Positions 17,290 to 24,450 of a stretch of DNA of 64,000 nucleotides are shown in pieces (position 1 is the stretch's first letter; each line of letters starts with the position of its first letter). The notes beneath the pieces are model-generated. The model worked only from the letters and a program-made list of their open reading frames with translations. It had not been told where the DNA came from and made no database searches. Origin of the DNA: Thermobifida halotolerans (lineage in GTDB: Bacteria; Actinomycetota; Actinomycetes; Streptosporangiales; Streptosporangiaceae); contig NZ_CP063196.1 of the NCBI RefSeq assembly GCF_003574835.2, positions 3,658,001 through 3,722,000 on the forward strand, written 5' to 3'. The position numbers and the translations under genes are program-made.

Positions 17290-18498
17290 TCATTCCGCGC
17301 CGCTCCGGGGGAACGCCGAGTCGCGGTAGCGCGCGGCGGCGGCGAGGAGCCGCCAGCCCGCCGTCGGGTGGTCCGCGTCCACGGCGACGCGGTCCAGCAG
17401 ACGGCTGTCGCGGAGCAGTTGCAGGACACGTGCGGCGAGGTCGTCGGGGTCGGGGACGTGGCTGAGGACGGTGCGCGACCACTGCCGGGTGTCGTCGTCG
17501 ACGACCGAGGCGAGTTCGGCGTCGAGCAGCTCGGCGGGGATCGGGACGGCGTGGCTGAAGGACGGTGGGGCGAGCATGGTGGCGAGGCGGGACAGCAGGG
17601 TCAGGGCGGCCTGGCCGACGGGGCCGGGGCCGGGGAAGGTCGCGGGCTGCTCCGCTCCTCGGGCGTCGGCCGCGGTGTCGCCGGGCATGATCAGGGCCAC
17701 GCCCTCGGCCCGGACCTCGGTGTCGCAGCCGAGCAGTTCGGCGAGTTCGGCCGCGGCCCGCCACTGGTGTCCGGCGAGTCGGGCGCGGTGGGCGGTGTCG
17801 AGTTCCGTGCGGTAGATGACGGCGGTCTCGGCGAGGAGGCGACGCAGGGTGAGTTCGACCGCGCGGGCGTCGGAGGAGACGGCGTCGCTCTGGGTGAGGT
17901 CGATGAAGTCCTCCGGGGTGGTGGTGGAGTGCGGTGCGCGGGCGAGCACGTGCGCGGCGACCCCGTGGTCGACGTCCAGGGCGACCTCGCGGGTTCCGTC
18001 CGTGGCGTAGTCGGCCAGGCTGCCGCTGGTCTCGGTGAGCGCGCCCCAGGCGACGAGCCTGGTGAGCCCGGCGACGAAGGCGCGGCGCTCCCCGAGGCGG
18101 CTGCGGGGGTCGATGTCGAGTCCGGCGTCCCGGGCCGCGGCGCGCACTCCGGAGGCGAGCTCGGCGACGGTGGTGCGGGGGTCGGCGTCGGCGAGGGCTG
18201 CGAGGGTCAGGGTCAGATAGGTGTAGGCGCGGGGGGTGAACGGTGCGCCGCTGTCCCGGTGCAGCGGGGTGGCGACCGTGTGGACCAGGCCGGTCTTGAC
18301 GAGCCTGGCGTGGTCGTCGGCGACGACCAGTTCGTAGCCGAGGACGCGCTGGAAGCGCCGGATGAGCCAGTCGGAGTGGGCGTGGACGAGCGCGAAGTCC
18401 TCGGGGTGGCTCCGCGCGGTGATGAGCGGGTCCGTCAGCAGTCGACGGGCCGCGGCCTGGCGCTCGATGGTGAGAGCGATGTCCTCCTTGGCCGCCAC
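17290..18498 (-). CDS. jetB: Wadjet type II kite-like subunit, JetB (TIGR02678 family)
   Basis: The 402-residue soluble protein is rich in winged-helix-like segments. The order ARRLLTDPLITA, WLIRRFQRVLGYEL, HRDSGAPFTPRAYTYLTLTL and LVAWGALTETSGS matches the TIGR02678 family that accompanies TIGR02680 ATPases. In Wadjet it is a small regulatory subunit bound to the SMC heads. The start is GTG at 18496-18498, with a purine-rich GGAAGG about 13 bases before it, so the start is uncertain by a few codons. It is followed by jetC and preceded 66 bases upstream by the jetA fragment. Confidence 0.78.
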   Translation of the reverse strand: MAAKEDIALTIERQAAARRLLTDPLITARSHPEDFALVHAHSDWLIRRFQRVLGYELVVADDHARLVKTGLVHTVATPLHRDSGAPFTPRAYTYLTLTLAALADADPRTTVAELASGVRAAARDAGLDIDPRSRLGERRAFVAGLTRLVAWGALTETSGSLADYATDGTREVALDVDHGVAAHVLARAPHSTTTPEDFIDLTQSDAVSSDARAVELTLRRLLAETAVIYRTELDTAHRARLAGHQWRAAAELAELLGCDTEVRAEGVALIMPGDTAADARGAEQPATFPGPGPVGQAALTLLSRLATMLAPPSFSHAVPIPAELLDAELASVVDDDTRQWSRTVLSHVPDPDDLAARVLQLLRDSRLLDRVAVDADHPTAGWRLLAAAARYRDSAFPRSGAE

Positions 18499-18564
18499 GG
18501 TCTGGCGTCACCTTCCTGACTGGTGCGTGTTGGGTGGGCTTGCGGACGGTCGGGAGCGGGGCCG

Positions 18565-19329
18565 CTACGCCTGGGGGGCGGTGGTGTCCGGCGTCCCGTC
18601 CGTCTCCGTGTCGGTCTCCTCCGCCCCGTCCCGATCGTCCCGGTCCTCGGACCCGTCCCGGTCCTCGGTCTCCTCCGCCCCGTCCCGGTCCTCGGTCTCC
18701 GACCGGTCGAGGTCGACCTGGGCGTAGGAGGTGGCGCGCAGCCGCAGCCCGTTGAGGGTGAGATCGCCGCCGTCCTCTCCGATGACGAGTACGGCGCCGG
18801 GATCATGGCGCACGTGCAGGCGGATGTCGAGTTCGAGGTCTCCCGCGCTGACCGGGCCGGCGGTCGCGTCACCGGAGCCGAGGGCGCGGGTGAGGAGTTC
18901 CATGAGGACGCCCAGCGCGGCTTCGGCCATGGCGAGACGGCCGGTGCGGGGGGTCGGTGCGGCCAGCAGGGAGCGCACCTCCTCGGCGGCGGAGCGCCGC
19001 CAGTGGGCGGCGGCCTCGGCCGTGTCGCGCAGCCGCGCCTGCTGTGCGCTGTGGTCCTCCACCGCGGCGAGCGAGCCGTGGCCGCCGGGACGCGCCGTCG
19101 AGGTGTCGGCCGCGGGGGTGTCCCACCAACTGGCCGCCGCCGCGACGGCGTCCTCGGTGCTTCCGCCCAGGTGCCTGGCCGGGTAGAGGGCGAACGCGGC
19201 GGTGTACAACCGGTGCGCGGTGGCGGTGTCGGCCTGCTCGAACCAGGACGCCAGCCTGAGCACGGCGGCCCGGCCGTGCGGCGTCTCCGCACGTCGGCTC
19301 TCCGACTCCCGGATCACTGAGTCACCCAC
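18565..19329 (-). CDS. Truncated JetA-like protein (TIGR02677 C-terminal half) with acidic repeat tail
   Basis: The 254-residue frame opens at GTG 19327-19329 and soon reads AAVLRLASWFEQADTATAHR and AAFALYPARHLGG, which normally lie in the second half of TIGR02677/JetA kleisin-like proteins of about 500 residues. Nothing resembling the N-terminal half is found in any frame up to the next gene, so this looks like a 5' deletion. The last 45 residues are almost only D, E, R, T, G and S in imperfect repeats (TEDRDGAEETEDRDG), unlike the rest. The start has a poor ribosome binding site. It may be a remnant or a shortened but expressed kleisin. Confidence 0.65.
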   Translation of the reverse strand: MGDSVIRESESRRAETPHGRAAVLRLASWFEQADTATAHRLYTAAFALYPARHLGGSTEDAVAAAASWWDTPAADTSTARPGGHGSLAAVEDHSAQQARLRDTAEAAAHWRRSAAEEVRSLLAAPTPRTGRLAMAEAALGVLMELLTRALGSGDATAGPVSAGDLELDIRLHVRHDPGAVLVIGEDGGDLTLNGLRLRATSYAQVDLDRSETEDRDGAEETEDRDGSEDRDDRDGAEETDTETDGTPDTTAPQA

Positions 19330-19472
19330 ACCTCAGCAGACTAGAGACATCCCGCTACTGTTGCGTCCCGAATCCGCTGAGATCTGGCTCGCTCCTGTCC
19401 GAAATCCAGGTTGTGAGCTGCCGATTCACCGGGAGTGGAAGTCTTGGGAACCGGTGCGCACCGGGCCGGGTC

Positions 19473-19501
19473 CGGTCGCCGCCGGGAAGCGGCGGCGACC
19501 G
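19473..19501 (-). terminator. Hairpin after the SnoaL-cupin gene
   Basis: Eleven bases at 19473-19483 pair exactly with 19491-19501 around a 7-base loop, 11 bases past the stop at 19513. It separates that gene from the jet island. Between here and 19329 there is no gene. Confidence 0.6.
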
Positions 19502-19512
19502 AGCGGGCGCCG

Positions 19513-20232
19513 TCAGTCGCGGTCCTTGGCGTAGTCTCCCGAGGTCTCCCAGTCGAGGAGGACGACGGTCTGCTCGCCGACCACCCAGGCGTCGTGTCCG
19601 GGCGCGATCCGGATCGTCTCGCCCTGCGCGGCCTCGAACTCGCTTCCGTCGGCCATCCGGATGCCGAGCGTGCCGGAGAGGATGTAGCAGAAGTGGGTGT
19701 AGGTGCACAGGTCGGTGCCCGCGATCGGCTTCACGTGCTGCGACCAGCGCCAGCCCGGCTCGAAGACGGCGCGGGAGACGTCGTTTCCGTTCATCCGGAG
19801 CAGTTCCACGCGGCCCTTCTCGAAGGTGCGGACCTCGTCGGCGTCGGCGAAGGTCCGCTTCTGGGTGCGCGGCGGAGTGGCGGTCCCGCTCTCGTCCCAG
19901 GCCTGGACGCTGGACTGCCGCACGATCCTGCCGCTGCGCAGGTCGAGCATGGACATGACCATGACCTTGGAGTCGTCGGGGTAGGTGCACCTCTCGACGT
20001 AGGCGGCGTGGTCGCCCTGGACGACGAACTGCTGGACCTCGTGGCGCATGTCCTGGGCGAAGATGTCGCGCAGCGACCTGCCTATGGCGTCGCGGCCGTG
20101 CAGTGCCAGCGGTTCGCTCGGCGGCCGGGTCTGGTCGATGAGCACGTAGTCGGCGTCGTTGTCGAACCTGGCGAGTATCGCGTCGACGTCGCGGCTTTCA
20201 ATGGCGCGGCTGATCTCTTCCTGAAGAGTCAC
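19513..20232 (-). CDS. SnoaL-like/DUF4440 domain fused to a C-terminal cupin domain
   Basis: The 239-residue protein falls into two folds. Residues about 1-110 are a SnoaL/DUF4440-like domain (ISRAIESRDVDAILARFDND, RDAIGRSLRDIF). Residues about 135-235 are a cupin with the two conserved blocks (PGWRWSQHVKPIAGT and THFCYILSGTLGIRMADG...GETIRIAPGHDAWVVG). The metal-ligand pattern of the first cupin block is incomplete, so binding may not involve a metal. The GTG at 20230-20232 was chosen for the strong GGAGGCAGCC before it. Function is unknown, possibly a small-molecule sensor or isomerase. It is co-directional with the TetR gene 124 bases upstream. Confidence 0.75.
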   Translation of the reverse strand: MTLQEEISRAIESRDVDAILARFDNDADYVLIDQTRPPSEPLALHGRDAIGRSLRDIFAQDMRHEVQQFVVQGDHAAYVERCTYPDDSKVMVMSMLDLRSGRIVRQSSVQAWDESGTATPPRTQKRTFADADEVRTFEKGRVELLRMNGNDVSRAVFEPGWRWSQHVKPIAGTDLCTYTHFCYILSGTLGIRMADGSEFEAAQGETIRIAPGHDAWVVGEQTVVLLDWETSGDYAKDRD

Positions 20233-20356
20233 GGCTGCCTCCAAACCGGGGTCCCGGTGGTTCCCCTCATAGGTCAGCCTGCACACGGCGGGCCCCCGGA
20301 GTAACCCAAGCCGGAGTCATCTCCGCGTGAAGTCTTCGGGTGCGCTCCGGTCGGCC

Positions 20357-20974
20357 TCACCCGGTGGGGCGCGCGGCGGTGATCCGGCGGAAGGCCGCTT
20401 CCATGGCCTCTGTGAGGCCGGTCCGGCCGCTCTCCGCGGCGACCAGCGCCGTGCGGTAGCACGCCACGGCCGTCCCCACGGCGAGGGTCGCGGTCTCGGG
20501 GGTGGCTCCGTACCGGGTGAGCAGGTCGGTGGCGGTCTGGACGTAGCGCTGTTCCTTCAGCAGGTTGCGCGCGGTCAGCGCGGGGTTGTCCCGGATCAGC
20601 CGCTCGCGCACGCTCTTCCACTCCGACCGGGCGATGCGCGCCGCGACCTCCCGCACGCCCGCGTGGGCGACGGCGAGGGAGTCCTCCAGCGAGTCACCGA
20701 TGGGGGCCAGGGGGGAGGCGGCCCGTTCGATCTCCGCGGTGAGCGCGTCCAGCAGCACTCCGTCCTCGGCGAAGAGAACCTCCTGCTTGTCGGTGAAGTA
20801 CCGGAAGAAGGTGGTGCGTCCGACCTCGGCGCGTTCGGCGATCTCGTTCACCGTGACCGCCTCGAAGCCGCGCTCGGCGAACAGGCCCATGGCCGCCTCG
20901 ACGATCGCGTCCCTGGTGCGGAGCTGTTTTCGTGCGCGGAGTGAGAGACCGCTGCGCTCGTCCACTTCTGCCAC
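20357..20974 (-). CDS. TetR/AcrR family transcriptional regulator
   Basis: The 205-residue protein has an N-terminal helix-turn-helix (AVTVNEIAERAEVGRTTFFR, residues about 40-59, then YFTDKQEVLF) and a helical ligand-binding C-terminal domain typical of TetR repressors. It is divergent from an SDR gene, and a 15-bp-arm dyad lies between them. It therefore most likely represses itself and the SDR. The ligand is unknown. Confidence 0.9.
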   Translation of the reverse strand: MAEVDERSGLSLRARKQLRTRDAIVEAAMGLFAERGFEAVTVNEIAERAEVGRTTFFRYFTDKQEVLFAEDGVLLDALTAEIERAASPLAPIGDSLEDSLAVAHAGVREVAARIARSEWKSVRERLIRDNPALTARNLLKEQRYVQTATDLLTRYGATPETATLAVGTAVACYRTALVAAESGRTGLTEAMEAAFRRITAARPTG

Positions 20975-21009
20975 GTGCCCAGGGTAACCGGGCCCACTTC
21001 CCCTATTTC

Positions 21010-21043
21010 GTGGAACCTAGTACCTTTTGGTACTGAGTTCCAC
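21010..21043. promoter_or_regulatory. Dyad operator between the tetR and SDR genes
   Basis: Arms 21010-21024 and 21029-21043 match at 13 of 15 positions (GTGGAACCTAGTACC facing GGTACTGAGTTCCAC) around TTTT. It lies 36 bases upstream of the tetR start and 40 bases before the SDR start. This is the expected position and size for a TetR-family operator controlling both promoters. Confidence 0.7.
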
Positions 21044-21082
21044 ATTGGTGCGCGGTACGCCGCGCGGAAAGGCGGAAGACAG

Positions 21083-22003
21083 ATGAACGCGACCAGATCC
21101 GTGCTCGTCACCGGCGCGTCGTCCGGCCTCGGCAGGCACGCCGCGGCCGACTTGGCCAAAGCGGGCTGGCACGTGGTGCTGGGCTGCCGCGACGTACAGC
21201 GGGGAGCGGACGCCGCGGCGTGGATCCGCGGTCGGCACCCCGACGCGAGCCTGGAGGTCCTCGAGATGGACCTCGCCTCCCTGGCCTCGGTGAGATCGGC
21301 GGCGCCGCGACTCGCGTCGGCGGACCGGCCGCCGCTGCACGCCGTGGTCTGCAACGCGGGGGTCCAGGTGGTCGACGGCATCCGGAGGTCCGCCGACGGC
21401 CACGAACTGACCTTCGCCACCAACCACCTGGGCCATTTCCTGCTGGTCCGACTGCTGCTCGACCACATCGCCGAACCGGGGCGCGTGGTGTTCGTCGCCA
21501 GCAACACCCACCTCGGCCCGGAGCACAGCTACGGCTTCCCCGGGCCGGTGTGGGCGGATCCGATCCGGCTCGCCGACCCCGAGCGCTCCCCCGTGGACGG
21601 CTCCCCGAAGGGCGGTCGGCAGCGCTACGCCACCTCCAAGCTCGCCAACGTCTACACCACCTACGAGCTGGCCCGTCGCCTGGGCGAGCGGCGGATCACC
21701 GCCAACGCCTTCGACCCGGGGCTGATGCCGCAGACCGGCCTGTCCCGCGACTATCCGCCGCTGCTGCGGCGGATCTACCTGGCGCTGGCCCCGGTGATGA
21801 TCCGTCTGCTGTCCCGCGCGTACTCGGTGGAGGACGCGGCCTCCGCCCTGGCCTGGCTGGTGGACTCCCCCGAACCGGCCGAGGTGACCGGCGGCTACTT
21901 CGTGCTCAGGCGGCAGCAGCCCAGCTCCCCGGAGTCCTACGACCAGGAGCGCGCGGCCGAGCTGTGGCGCGCCTCAGAGGAGCTGACCGGCGTGCGGGTC
22001 TGA
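21083..22003 (+). CDS. Short-chain dehydrogenase/reductase (SDR) family protein
   Basis: The 306-residue protein has the classical SDR cofactor motif TGASSGLG (residues about 10-17), the NAG motif CNAGVQ, FATNHLGHFLL and the catalytic YATSK (Tyr-x-x-x-Lys) near residue 182. The long insert between the catalytic serine region and the Tyr resembles the retinol dehydrogenase/protochlorophyllide reductase-like subgroup. It should reduce or oxidise a carbonyl with NAD(P)(H); the substrate is not evident. The ATG at 21083 follows GGCGGAAGACAG. It is divergent from a tetR gene with a shared operator and is probably controlled by it. Confidence 0.85.
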   Translation: MNATRSVLVTGASSGLGRHAAADLAKAGWHVVLGCRDVQRGADAAAWIRGRHPDASLEVLEMDLASLASVRSAAPRLASADRPPLHAVVCNAGVQVVDGIRRSADGHELTFATNHLGHFLLVRLLLDHIAEPGRVVFVASNTHLGPEHSYGFPGPVWADPIRLADPERSPVDGSPKGGRQRYATSKLANVYTTYELARRLGERRITANAFDPGLMPQTGLSRDYPPLLRRIYLALAPVMIRLLSRAYSVEDAASALAWLVDSPEPAEVTGGYFVLRRQQPSSPESYDQERAAELWRASEELTGVRV

Positions 22004-22034
22004 ACGGCCCCGGACGGGAGCGGCGGAGCGCAAA

Positions 22035-22075
22035 GAAGCGGCCTCCACCGGGTTTTCCCCGGTGGAGGCCGCTTC
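22035..22075. terminator. Perfect 18-bp hairpin, bidirectional terminator
   Basis: Arms 22035-22052 and 22058-22075 are exact reverse complements around a TTTTC loop. The element lies between the plus-strand SDR gene and the minus-strand tRNA-Tyr, which converge here. A short T run follows on the minus strand. Confidence 0.75.
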
Positions 22076-22084
22076 TGTGAGGTG

Positions 22085-22166
22085 TGGCAGGTGTAGGGTT
22101 CGAACCTACGTAGGCTGAGCCGGCAGATTTACAGTCTGCTCCCTTTGGCCGCTCGGGCAACCTGCC
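22085..22166 (-). tRNA. tRNA-Tyr (anticodon GTA), class II with long variable arm
   Basis: This is an 82-base cloverleaf with acceptor GGCAGGT/ACCTGCC, anticodon stem GCAGA/TCTGC around CTGTAAA, a long variable arm and T loop TTCGAAC. The anticodon GTA and the class II shape identify tyrosine. CCA is not encoded. Confidence 0.94.
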
Positions 22167-22402
22167 TGGTGGCGCGCTCGCCTTTCGCCTCGCGCATGAA
22201 CGAGGATAGCGGACAGCGGCGCAGACACGAAATCGAATACCCGCGCCCCACGCCCCGCGCCCCACGGTGTTCGGACCTCCGGCGGGCTAAGCTCTGTCAC
22301 TGCTGTGGCCGGGGCGGCGCGCCGCCCCGGCCACCGACCGATCGCCGTCCGGGGCCGCACCAGGCGGCCCCGGCCCAACACACCTCGGGGGTGCGAGCAC
22401 AC

Positions 22403-22900
22403 GTGGCTGCCGAATCCAGCTTCGACATCGTCTCCAAACTCGACCGGCAGGAGGTGGACAACGCGGTCAACCAGACCGGCCGGGAACTGTCCCAGCGCTT
22501 CGACTTCAAGGGGACGGGCTCGACCATCTCCTGGTCCGGCGAACACGCGGTGGAGATCAAGTCGACCTCCGAGGAGCGCGCCAAGGCCGCGCTCGACGTG
22601 TTCAAGGACAAGCTGGTCAAGCGGGGCGTCTCCCTGAAGGTTCTGGACGCTCCCGACGAACCGAGGGTGTCGGGCAAGGAGTACCGCCTGCCGATCGCGC
22701 TCAAGGAGGGCATCAGCTCCGAGAACGCCAAGAAGATCTCCAAGATGATCCGGGACGAGTTCCCCAAGGGCGTCAAGGCGCAGATCCAGGGCGACGAACT
22801 GCGGGTCAGCTCCAAGAAGAAGGACGACCTCCAGGCGGTCATCACCATGCTGAAGAACAGCGACCTGGACGTGGCACTGCAGTTCGTGAACTTCCGGTAG
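22403..22900 (+). CDS. YajQ family nucleotide/RNA-binding protein
   Basis: The 165-residue protein has the family start [20 protein letters not shown] and ends [20 protein letters not shown], with two ferredoxin-like domains between. YajQ proteins bind nucleic acid, and in some species cyclic di-GMP, modulating transcription or translation. The GTG at 22403 was chosen because it gives the usual length and start ([10 protein letters not shown]). Upstream in-frame ATGs would extend into the tRNA-Tyr gene. The ribosome binding site is weak. Confidence 0.93.
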   Translation: MAAESSFDIVSKLDRQEVDNAVNQTGRELSQRFDFKGTGSTISWSGEHAVEIKSTSEERAKAALDVFKDKLVKRGVSLKVLDAPDEPRVSGKEYRLPIALKEGISSENAKKISKMIRDEFPKGVKAQIQGDELRVSSKKKDDLQAVITMLKNSDLDVALQFVNFR

Positions 22901-23025
22901 GGGTCCGGGCCGTCCCGGCCCCGGGCGGAGGGCGTCCAGGAGTGCCCCGCCGTCGGCCCGTGCCCCGGAGTTCCTCTCGCCAGGCCCTCGGCTCTCACCG
23001 GTTCCCCGGCCCCGGGGAGGCCGGA

Positions 23026-23895
23026 TCAGTCGCGGCGCCACCGTTCGGCCAGGGCCTGCAGGCGCCGGACGCGCTCGCGGGTGGGCGGATGGACGGCGAA
23101 GAGCCGTCCCGCCCGCTGGTCGGCGAACGGGTTGGCGATCATCAGGTGCCCCGAGGTGAGCAGCCCCCGGTGGGCGGGCAGCGGATGGGTGCGGGCCGTG
23201 ACCTCGATCCGGCGCAGGGCGTTGGCCAGACCGGTCGGGTCCCCGGTGAGGCGGGCCGCGGCCTCGTCCGCGTCGAACTCGCGCGCCCGGCCGACGGCGG
23301 AGCGGATGACCATCGCGGCGAGGGGGCCGACCGCCAGGAAGATCAGTCCCTCCAGCAGGCCCTGACCGTCCTCGTCCTCGGAGTCGGCCAGGGGCAGCAG
23401 GAGGGACAGCGCGGTGAGGGACGTGATGCTCAGCGCGAGCATCGCGGCCACCGTGCCCACGATGGTGTCGCCCCTGCGCAGGTGGGTCAGTTCGTGCGCG
23501 ATGACGCCGCGCAGTTCGCGTTCGTCGAGCAGCGCGAGCAGCCCGGTGGTGCAGCACAGGGTGGCGCGTCGGCGGCTCCACCCGGTGGTGAAGGCGTTGG
23601 GCGCGACCGTGGGCGACAGGTACAGCCGGGGCATGGGCTGGCGCGCCTCGGTGGCGAGTTCCCGGACGATCCGGTACAGGCCGGGCCGCTCGATCTCACT
23701 GACGGGACGGGCGTGCATCGCACGCAACGTCATGGTGTCGCCGAACAGATAGACGAGGCCGTTGACAACGATGACGGTGACCACGGCCAGCTTGAGTCCG
23801 ATGATCCCGCCGCACGCCCACCCCAGGACGATCACCAGCATGGAAAGACCGGCCACGAGCGCCACCGCACGGAACGCGTTGTGCCGCACGATCAC
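23026..23895 (-). CDS. htpX: M48 family membrane zinc metalloprotease, HtpX-like
   Basis: The 289-residue protein has two N-terminal membrane spans (residues about 8-55), the zinc motif HELTH with HLRRGD near residue 134, and two central spans. The third ligand region REFDADEAAARLTG follows. HtpX-type proteases clip damaged or misfolded membrane proteins on the cytoplasmic side. The start is GTG at 23893-23895, but a second GTG two codons later has better spacing from GGAGGGGG and may be the true start. Its 3' end converges with yajQ. Confidence 0.88.
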   Translation of the reverse strand: MIVRHNAFRAVALVAGLSMLVIVLGWACGGIIGLKLAVVTVIVVNGLVYLFGDTMTLRAMHARPVSEIERPGLYRIVRELATEARQPMPRLYLSPTVAPNAFTTGWSRRRATLCCTTGLLALLDERELRGVIAHELTHLRRGDTIVGTVAAMLALSITSLTALSLLLPLADSEDEDGQGLLEGLIFLAVGPLAAMVIRSAVGRAREFDADEAAARLTGDPTGLANALRRIEVTARTHPLPAHRGLLTSGHLMIANPFADQRAGRLFAVHPPTRERVRRLQALAERWRRD

Positions 23896-24055
23896 TCCCC
23901 CTCCGTGCCCGCATGGTCTTGACCTGCCCGCTCAGTTCACCGTGACCAACGTCCGGGCCAGGCCTGTGCGTTCCCCGGAGGAGGCGAGGAACCTCACCTC
24001 CGCGCGGCGCGTCTCCCACGTCCACCCCTCCCAAACTGTGCGAACCATAGTCATC

Positions 24056-24061
24056 TATAGT
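24056..24061 (+). promoter_or_regulatory. -10 element TATAGT for a leaderless transcript
   Basis: TATAGT ends seven bases before the GTG at 24068, so transcription should begin at or within a base of that GTG. The -35 region is poor. The spacing is the classic layout of actinobacterial leaderless genes. Confidence 0.55.
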
Positions 24062-24067
24062 GCGACT

Positions 24068-24166
24068 GTGATTTCCGCTACCAGGATCCCCTCCGGAGGG
24101 TTCACACCCGTCAGACGGCGACATGTGGACCTGCTCCGGATCAACGGCGGGCTGTGTCCGCCCTGA
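24068..24166 (+). CDS. Leader peptide of the RHVDL-R...LC class, leaderless
   Basis: This 32-codon frame starts at GTG 24068 and ends RRRHVDLLRINGGLCPP then TGA. The RHVDLLR core with a cysteine close to the C-terminus matches a known class of actinobacterial leader peptides. Those are usually found ahead of sulfur or cysteine-linked genes and are proposed to control downstream expression through ribosome stalling at cysteine. A 9-bp stem begins inside its stop codon. The next gene is korA, 284 bases further, an iron-sulfur enzyme. The regulated gene and the signal are inference. Confidence 0.65.
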   Translation: MISATRIPSGGFTPVRRRHVDLLRINGGLCPP

Positions 24167-24384
24167 GACCGCGACCGGTTCTCGGGACCGCTCCCGGCGA
24201 CCCGGCCCGCGGTCTCCCACCCCGACCCTTCCGGCATGTTCCTGTTTCGGATACGCGTAGGCTTCTTCAACGAAGTCTGAAGGCGAGTGCGGCTACGGCA
24301 TGGCCGCCGACCGCCGCACTAGGGTGAGAGCACCTTGGAACAGCGACTGACGCCGTGGCGGACCAGCCACCCCTCGCCACGGCG
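24165..24384 (+). promoter_or_regulatory. korA upstream region with two stem-loops
   Basis: GAGACCGCG (24165-24173) pairs with CGCGGTCTC (24208-24216), beginning at the leader-peptide stop codon. Further on, CGCCGTGGCG (24351-24360) pairs exactly with CGCCACGGCG (24375-24384), ending 66 bases before the korA start. They are candidates for an attenuator linked to the leader peptide and for a 5'-UTR structure of korA. No other gene is present between 23896 and 24450. Confidence 0.4.
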
Positions 24385-24450
24385 AGACTGAGGCAAACCC
24401 CAAGCCGCCGCGTTCCGCGTGGCGACTTCACTAGGAGGTCGGCGATCTCA

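Noticed and set aside
12816-17465. Very long open frame (over 1500 codons) on the plus strand opposite jetC
   Set aside because: It is the GC-skewed antisense shadow of the jetC coding frame. Its composition is Gly/Val/Gln-rich with no recognisable domain, and the minus-strand frame has clear SMC motifs.
19330-19512. Search for the missing N-terminal half of JetA
   Set aside because: All frames here are short and unrelated; part is a terminator of the next gene, so the missing half is not simply frameshifted.
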